Part shown: positions 4,106 to 7,278 of the stretch, one piece after another
Position numbering within the stretch: position 1 is the first letter of the stretch
Layout of the letters: every line of letters starts with the position of its first letter
DNA from: Nitrososphaerales archaeon TH5894
GTDB lineage: Archaea; Thermoproteota; Nitrososphaeria; Nitrososphaerales; Nitrososphaeraceae
Reading direction: 5' to 3'
Assembly: GCA_014523485.1 (NCBI GenBank)
Contig: JAATVK010000226.1
Location: 1 to 7,278, forward strand
Length of the DNA: 7,278 bases
Translations under genes and position numbers: made by a program
The notes under the pieces: model-generated
Databases searched by the model: none
The model's input: only the letters and a program-made list of their open reading frames with translations
What the model was told of the DNA's origin: nothing

Positions 4106-4705
4106 ATGGTAAGTTATTATATCTATTACCTTTCACTAAAAAAAATGAGAAGCAGTCAAAGAGGAATAGTAGGATTTTTTGGAATTATCCTTGCGATAAT
4201 TGCTACTCCTTTGCTTATAAAATCTTTAAAAAATCAAGAGTTTGTTTTTCTTTCGATATTATTATGGTTCGTAGGAGTAGCAATACTCATATGGTGGTTT
4301 AAACGTGAAAAAAATTTAAATTTAAAATTTGCAATGGGAATAATATTTACAGGTCAAATTGTTATGTTTGTTTTCGGTGAGAGGTATATAGATGACAATA
4401 ATAATTTTATATTTAATAGATATCTTTTATTTAGTTTATTTTTAATAGGATTTGGATTATTATATTTTCTTATAAAATCAAGAAAAAGATTCGCAATTCG
4501 TCAGTACTTTAGTAACGAAATTAAACATCAAATTTTAAGAGAACAAGATTACAAATGTGCTAGTTGTAAGAAATTCTTGAATGTGTATGACTTTGATCAT
4601 ATAGACAATGACCGATCCAATAACGATTACAATAACTGTCAAGCTTTATGTCCAATATGCCACGCATTAAAGACAAGAAAAATGAAAAAAAATTCCAGTA
4701 AATAA
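4106..4705 (+). CDS. Membrane protein with C-terminal HNH endonuclease domain
   Basis: The protein has 199 residues in two parts. Four hydrophobic helices occupy about 20-38, 46-65, 73-90 and 105-124. Positive residues at the N-terminus (K12, K13, R15, R19), between helices 2 and 3 (KREKN) and after helix 4 (KSRKR) place both ends in the cytoplasm. An HNH nuclease domain follows (about 138-199): zinc pair C151-x2-C154, the DH motif at D164-H165, a conserved Asn near 177, then C182-x2-C185 and final His186 in LCPICHALKT. All expected catalytic and zinc residues are present. HNH domains cleave DNA using one metal ion; holding one on the inner membrane face is unusual. It suggests action on DNA at the membrane, such as incoming DNA, but that is inference. 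The gene is alone, with long AT-rich gaps on both sides and no methylase or integrase nearby. Confidence 0.85.
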   Translation: MVSYYIYYLSLKKMRSSQRGIVGFFGIILAIIATPLLIKSLKNQEFVFLSILLWFVGVAILIWWFKREKNLNLKFAMGIIFTGQIVMFVFGERYIDDNNNFIFNRYLLFSLFLIGFGLLYFLIKSRKRFAIRQYFSNEIKHQILREQDYKCASCKKFLNVYDFDHIDNDRSNNDYNNCQALCPICHALKTRKMKKNSSK

Positions 4706-4906
4706 AATTCCTTGAGAATATAATCATTAAAACTAGAAGATAGTTAAGTAATACATAATAGTACATAATTAATATAAATAAATTTGATTAAGTTTTAAAC
4801 AAATTGATAGACTGTATTATATACTTTTTTTGAAACTAGGTATTAATGATGATTGAAGACTCATAATGAATAACTATAATCTTCGTTTGATAATAATATT
4901 TCATTT
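4706..4906 (+). other. AT-rich gap after the membrane HNH gene
   Basis: No credible ORF is seen on either strand; the minus-strand frame overlapping 4560-4766 is a shadow of the HNH gene. A T7 run at 4825-4831 is the first good terminator candidate after that gene, about 120 bases past its stop. Confidence 0.4.
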
Positions 4907-4942
4907 TTAAGTACAAATTCAAAATTTTATACTTAATTTTTT
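4907..4942 (+). terminator. Hairpin followed by T-run
   Basis: TTAAGTA (4907-4913) pairs exactly with TACTTAA (4930-4936), followed at once by six T (4937-4942). It is terminator-like on the plus strand but about 200 bases from the nearest upstream gene, so what it would terminate is unclear. Bases 4943-5080 hold only a 15-codon minus-strand fragment (MRMKKCIQDYVHHKK, 4981-5028). Confidence 0.3.
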
Positions 4943-5080
4943 GTTATTTTATCTATCTTTTATAGTCCATGATATTTTCTTTATTTTTTGTGATGAACGT
5001 AGTCTTGTATGCATTTCTTCATTCGCATAGTTTTACACAAATTATGTATTCTATTTCACCAAATTAGATTAGCATACATC

Positions 5081-5090
5081 TAAATATTTA
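5081..5090 (+). promoter_or_regulatory. TATA box of the conserved hypothetical gene
   Basis: TAAATATTTA, an AT palindrome centred at 5085-5086, lies about 25 bases before the ATG at 5110. This is leaderless spacing and favours that ATG over the in-frame ATG at 5125. Confidence 0.5.
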
Positions 5091-5109
5091 ATCAGTTTAC
5101 ATAAATCTT

Positions 5110-5553
5110 ATGGAATATGTTAATATGGCTGATAAAATTAAAACTTGGTTAAAAGACGAAGATGTTCATTATAATAAAATAGAAGATAATTCAACTGATT
5201 TACACATAACATTATGGTTTAGCAAGGACATCAGATTAGAAGCAATTGTATGGAACGATAAATTAACTATTTCATCAAACGTGATGTATTTTTCAGAAGA
5301 TATCAAAAATCTTTTACTGGTTAATGAAAGTTATCGTGATGAACTAGATTTATTATTACATCAACAGGTCCCAAATTTTGTATTTTTGTACAGCAATGAT
5401 GAATTAACCAATTTGGTTGGCGTACGTATTTTTAAAGATACTTGGTCTGATTCTTTAACTAAAACATCATTTTTTGATACAATAGTTGAAGTTCAACATA
5501 GTATTTACCTAGTAAAGATTAAAGAAAGAGAATGGACTAAATTAAAACTATAA
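5110..5553 (+). CDS. Conserved hypothetical protein, possibly DUF2299-like
   Basis: The 147-residue soluble protein starts with an amphipathic helix (MADKIKTWLKDEDVHYNKIE, residues 6-25). Alternating strands follow (LHITLWFSKDIRLEAIVW, 31-48; KLTISSNVMYFS, 51-62), then helices (IKNLLLVNESYRDELDLLLH, 65-84), further strands (PNFVFLYSN, GVRIFKDTW) and a final helix near FFDTIVEVQHSIYLVKIKE. An N-terminal helix plus a beta-sheet and helical pairs is the pattern of archaeal DUF2299-type proteins and of the wider YbjN/secretion-chaperone-like fold. My assignment rests on overall pattern only and is tentative. There are no catalytic motifs, Cys clusters, signal or membrane segments. No function can be given. 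It is a single gene with its own TATA box. Confidence 0.75.
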   Translation: MEYVNMADKIKTWLKDEDVHYNKIEDNSTDLHITLWFSKDIRLEAIVWNDKLTISSNVMYFSEDIKNLLLVNESYRDELDLLLHQQVPNFVFLYSNDELTNLVGVRIFKDTWSDSLTKTSFFDTIVEVQHSIYLVKIKEREWTKLKL

Positions 5554-5852
5554 TATTATCTTTGTAACTTTATTTTGGAATTTATTATATATTTAAATTC
5601 ATAAATTTTCAACCTTCTAATAAATAAATAAACCTATGTTGATAATACTAATATTATTTTGGGATTTCTCTTTTTTATTTTGTGAAAATACAATCGGCAA
5701 TAGTAGATTTAGAAATATTTGAGGAGGTAAATAAGTACATAATAATCCTATTCTAAATGAGTTACATTAGCTTGCTAAAGAATTAAATTTATTGTTTATC
5801 TATATGGTATATGTTAAATATAACAATAGCAAAAATTATAAATTTATAGATT
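5554..5852. other. AT-rich gap with an orphan Shine-Dalgarno-like sequence
   Basis: No confident gene. The notable element is GAGGAGGT at 5721-5728, a near-perfect Shine-Dalgarno sequence with no ATG, GTG or TTG at working distance downstream. It lies inside a 24-codon GTG frame (5682-5756, ending EEVNKYIIILF), where GAG GAG simply codes Glu-Glu. That frame is too short to call. TTAAATATA at 5814-5822 may serve the small ORF that follows. Confidence 0.35.
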
Positions 5853-5942
5853 GTGAGTACAAGTCTTCAAAAATATGATTTCAATAATTCCAAAGAATGG
5901 TTCTATTTAAAAAAAGAAGATGAAGCAAAAGAAAATAAGTAA
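5853..5942 (+). CDS. Possible 29-residue small protein, GTG start
   Basis: A GTG at 5853, closely preceded by an in-frame TAG, starts MSTSLQKYDFNNSKEWFYLK and ends KEDEAKENK before TAA at 5940. The composition is protein-like and hydrophilic, with a charged tail. A TATA-like element near 5818 would give a short leader. I do not recognise it. With only 29 codons in AT-rich DNA it may be chance, or the remnant of a longer gene. Confidence 0.3.
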   Translation: MSTSLQKYDFNNSKEWFYLKKEDEAKENK

Positions 5943-6055
5943 TGAATATAGCATTGGAATATTAAGAATAATTAATAGTTATATTATATCATATATAGCT
6001 TTTTATGAAACTGTAATAAATAATTTAGTGATTATACTATATTACAAAATAAAAA

Positions 6056-6679
6056 ATGAAAGACAATTATACAGCAATTATTGAACTACAAAAGGAATTT
6101 GCTATGAGGGTTATAACTTATGACTATTTAAATAATGTCGATACTGTTTGTGGTATAGATGTATCTTATAAGGAGTTGAATGCTTTTTGTTCTGCTGTAA
6201 TAGTTAATAAAAGTACTCTTGAATTAATCGAGATAGCGAATGAAAAAAGTATTGTGACATATCCATACATTCCTGGACTTTTTATGTTAAAAGAAGCAAA
6301 ACCTTTACTAAAAATCTTAAGGCTATTGAAAAATTCTTTTGATGTACTATTAATTGATGGTCATGGAATCTTACATCCAAGAAAATGTGGATTAGCTTGC
6401 TATATAGGTATAATAATTGACAAACCAACAATAGGTGTCGCAAAAAACTTATTATGTGGTTTAATATTAGAAAATAATTACATAGAATATAATAAAGAAA
6501 TTCTAGGATATAGAATTAGAAAGAATAATAAAAAAGACATCTATGTCAGTGTAGGTCATAAAATCAGTCTAGAAACTGCAGTTAGCATAGTAATAAACCT
6601 AACAAAAAAAAATGAATATATTCCAGAACCTTTAAGAATAGCAGATACCAATTCTAAAAAATATAGTAATCTTAAATAG
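6056..6679 (+). CDS. nfi: Endonuclease V (deoxyinosine 3' endonuclease)
   Basis: The protein (207 residues; family usually about 210-230) carries the endonuclease V motifs in order: GIDVSY with catalytic Asp35; YPYIPGLFMLKEAKP with Tyr71 (the wedge residue) and Glu80; DGHGILHPRKCGLACYIG with Asp101, His103 and His107; PTIGVAKNLL with Lys130; and YVSVGHKISLETAV with His168. The acidic triad Asp35-Glu80-Asp101 should bind Mg2+. The enzyme nicks DNA, and in some organisms RNA, one phosphodiester past a deaminated adenine (inosine), starting repair. Differences from common sequences are KEAK in place of REAP and Tyr116 where GLASH/GLACH-type motifs have His; neither removes a metal ligand. The ATG at 6056 is preceded by an A-run with TATA-like DNA at about 6017-6039. 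It forms no operon with neighbours. Confidence 0.95.
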   Translation: MKDNYTAIIELQKEFAMRVITYDYLNNVDTVCGIDVSYKELNAFCSAVIVNKSTLELIEIANEKSIVTYPYIPGLFMLKEAKPLLKILRLLKNSFDVLLIDGHGILHPRKCGLACYIGIIIDKPTIGVAKNLLCGLILENNYIEYNKEILGYRIRKNNKKDIYVSVGHKISLETAVSIVINLTKKNEYIPEPLRIADTNSKKYSNLK

Positions 6680-7011
6680 AATGATACAACATTAAATTTA
6701 TACAATAATTAATTTTATGCTCAAAACAGTTAATTATCCAATTAAATAAGTACTATTTCATGAGGAATTAATAACTACTGGTTGCTAAAATTCACAAGTC
6801 TCGACTCGATATTTGGATTAGCAATTATTAATAATCCACTATTAGCTCTTGTAATCAATAGAAATTATAGAATTGCTAATTAACAAAAATATAAAATAAT
6901 TGTGGCAAACTAACTGTTAATAAGATAATATTACAATAATATAGAACTTAATAATTTAAGTAAGATATATGCTAATCGGTTAATATGAGTTGGTAGATAT
7001 TGTATAACTAT
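6680..7011. other. AT-rich gap between endonuclease V and the repeat protein
   Basis: No credible ORF on either strand. It contains the inverted-repeat region at 6782-6880, including the 12-base palindrome ATTATTAATAAT (6824-6835), also seen after the cupredoxin gene. The remainder, 6881-7011, is simple AT-rich sequence. No obvious terminator directly follows the endonuclease V stop. Confidence 0.4.
6782..6880. repeat. Three-part inverted repeat with alternative pairings
   Basis: TTGCTAA occurs at 6782-6788 and 6873-6879, and its complement TTAGCAA lies between them at 6818-6824. The right-hand pair extends to a perfect 10 bp: ATTAGCAATT (6817-6826) with AATTGCTAAT (6871-6880). The central element can therefore pair with either flank but not both, like the switch sequences of attenuators. 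The arrangement could also be a decayed small mobile repeat. Confidence 0.45.
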
Positions 7012-7047
7012 AAAAAGAAGAATTGAGAAAATAAATTGTTATTTTCT
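7012..7047 (-). terminator. Terminator hairpin of the tandem-repeat protein gene
   Basis: AGAAAATAA (7026-7034) pairs exactly with TTATTTTCT (7039-7047) around a 4-base loop, starting 13 bases past the minus-strand stop at 7060-7062. In the minus-strand direction it is followed by a T-rich tail ending in T5 (7012-7016). This is a good terminator for the gene entering from the right. Confidence 0.5.
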
Positions 7048-7059
7048 TGTTTTCACTAT

Positions 7060-7278
7060 CTAGTATGGATGATAAGAATTGTATTCGTAGTCTTCGTAAC
7101 CATATGAATTATCATAGGAATTATCATAGGTATTTTCATTATTATATCCATCATCTCTATTGTATTCGTCATTACGTGGCTGTTCATTGTAGTAATCGTC
7201 ATTACGTGGCTGTTCATTGTAGTAATCGTCATTACGTGGCTGTTCATTGTAGTAATCGTCATTACGTGGCTGTTCATT
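7060..7278 (-). CDS. C-terminus of a tandem-repeat, Asn/Asp/Tyr-rich protein (partial)
   Basis: The frame is open from the window edge to TAG at 7060-7062 and gives 72 residues. It comprises three perfect copies of the decapeptide NEQPRNDDYY, a fourth that diverges at its end (NEQPRNDEYN), then a degenerate Asn/Asp/Tyr-rich tail (RDDGYNNENTYDNSYDNSYG) ending YEDYEYNSYHPY. The start lies outside the window. This frame is preferred over the Met/Thr-rich frame on the same strand because it keeps the Asn/Asp/Tyr pattern after the repeats end, stops at a real terminator, and has sensible composition. It is low-complexity and surely disordered, with no hydrophobic segment in view. Possible roles are a flexible tail of a surface or nucleic-acid-binding protein, or a condensate-forming tail. 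The folded part, if any, is not visible. Confidence 0.7.
   Translation of the reverse strand, partial: NEQPRNDDYYNEQPRNDDYYNEQPRNDDYYNEQPRNDEYNRDDGYNNENTYDNSYDNSYGYEDYEYNSYHPY
7167..7278. repeat. 30-bp perfect tandem repeat
   Basis: The unit starts CGTCATTACGTGGCTGTTCA and is 30 bases long. It occurs at 7167-7196, 7197-7226 and 7227-7256, plus 22 bases of a fourth copy at 7257-7278 cut by the window edge. All copies are identical, including silent positions, and the unit encodes ten residues so copy-number change keeps the frame. Identity at silent sites indicates recent expansion or homogenisation. Confidence 0.9.

Noticed and set aside
4560..4766. Minus-strand 68-codon ORF
   Set aside because: It is antisense to the HNH domain coding region, with noise-like composition and no domain.
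4981..5028. Minus-strand 15-codon frame MRMKKCIQDYVHHKK ending at an A-run
   Set aside because: Adding a base would extend it to about 26 residues, but either shift gives a plausible tail, there is no TATA box at the right place, and it is too short to distinguish from chance.
6782..6824. tRNA-like 7-bp acceptor stem TTGCTAA/TTAGCAA
   Set aside because: Only 43 bases in all, with no T-arm, anticodon arm or CCA; too short for a tRNA.
7056..7277. Met/Thr/Ile-rich reading of the tandem repeat on the minus strand
   Set aside because: It is the wrong frame. The frame ending at 7060 gives a coherent Asn/Asp/Tyr pattern through and beyond the repeats and ends just before a terminator.
7167..7278. 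CRISPR array or iteron origin
   Set aside because: The 30-bp units are directly adjacent with no spacers, and they encode a continuous decapeptide repeat.

Overview
This is an AT-rich, gene-sparse window (roughly 70% A+T by eye). It most resembles a chromosome segment from an ammonia-oxidising-type archaeon of the Nitrososphaerota (Thaumarchaeota), perhaps the Nitrososphaera/Nitrosocosmicus group. The supporting features are TATA-like boxes centred about 26-27 bases before start codons with no Shine-Dalgarno sequence (leaderless or near-leaderless messages), a secreted cupredoxin, a single C2H2 zinc-finger miniprotein, a stand-alone YHS protein and many tiny proteins separated by long AT-rich gaps. 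The lineage is inferred from gene style, not from a marker gene.

Layout. 57-446 (+) is a secreted blue-copper-like protein. Facing it at 473-659 (-) is a small charged protein ORF broken by one extra base in an A8 run. 858-1064 (-) is an unknown 68-residue protein with a perfect inverted repeat over its promoter. 1194-1342 (-) is a C2H2 zinc-finger miniprotein with one base missing in an A run. 1530-1691 (+) is a 53-residue GTG-start protein. About 740 bases follow without a convincing gene, but with several strong hairpins, including two copies of a ~72-base hairpin-plus-T6 element. 2439-2660 (-) is a signal-anchor small protein interrupted by an in-frame TAA. 2874-3017 (-) is a YHS-domain protein, divergent from 3210-3647 (+), a SnoaL/ester-cyclase-like NTF2-fold protein. 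3846-3977 (-) is a possible 43-residue ORF. 4106-4705 (+) is a four-helix membrane protein with a C-terminal HNH nuclease domain. 5110-5553 (+) is an archaeal conserved hypothetical. 6056-6679 (+) is endonuclease V. 7060-7278 (-) is the C-terminal part of a protein built of perfect 10-residue repeats and continues beyond the window.

The genes look like independent single-gene transcription units, many with their own TATA box, rather than one operon. Loose themes are metal binding (cupredoxin, YHS, zinc finger) and nucleic-acid cleavage (membrane HNH, endonuclease V), but nothing in the sequence ties them into one pathway. The points most worth following are the membrane-tethered HNH protein, the twin hairpin elements, the tandem-repeat protein, and three minus-strand small genes each disrupted by one lesion within 2.2 kb. 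Those lesions may reflect local gene decay, recoding, or sequence error.
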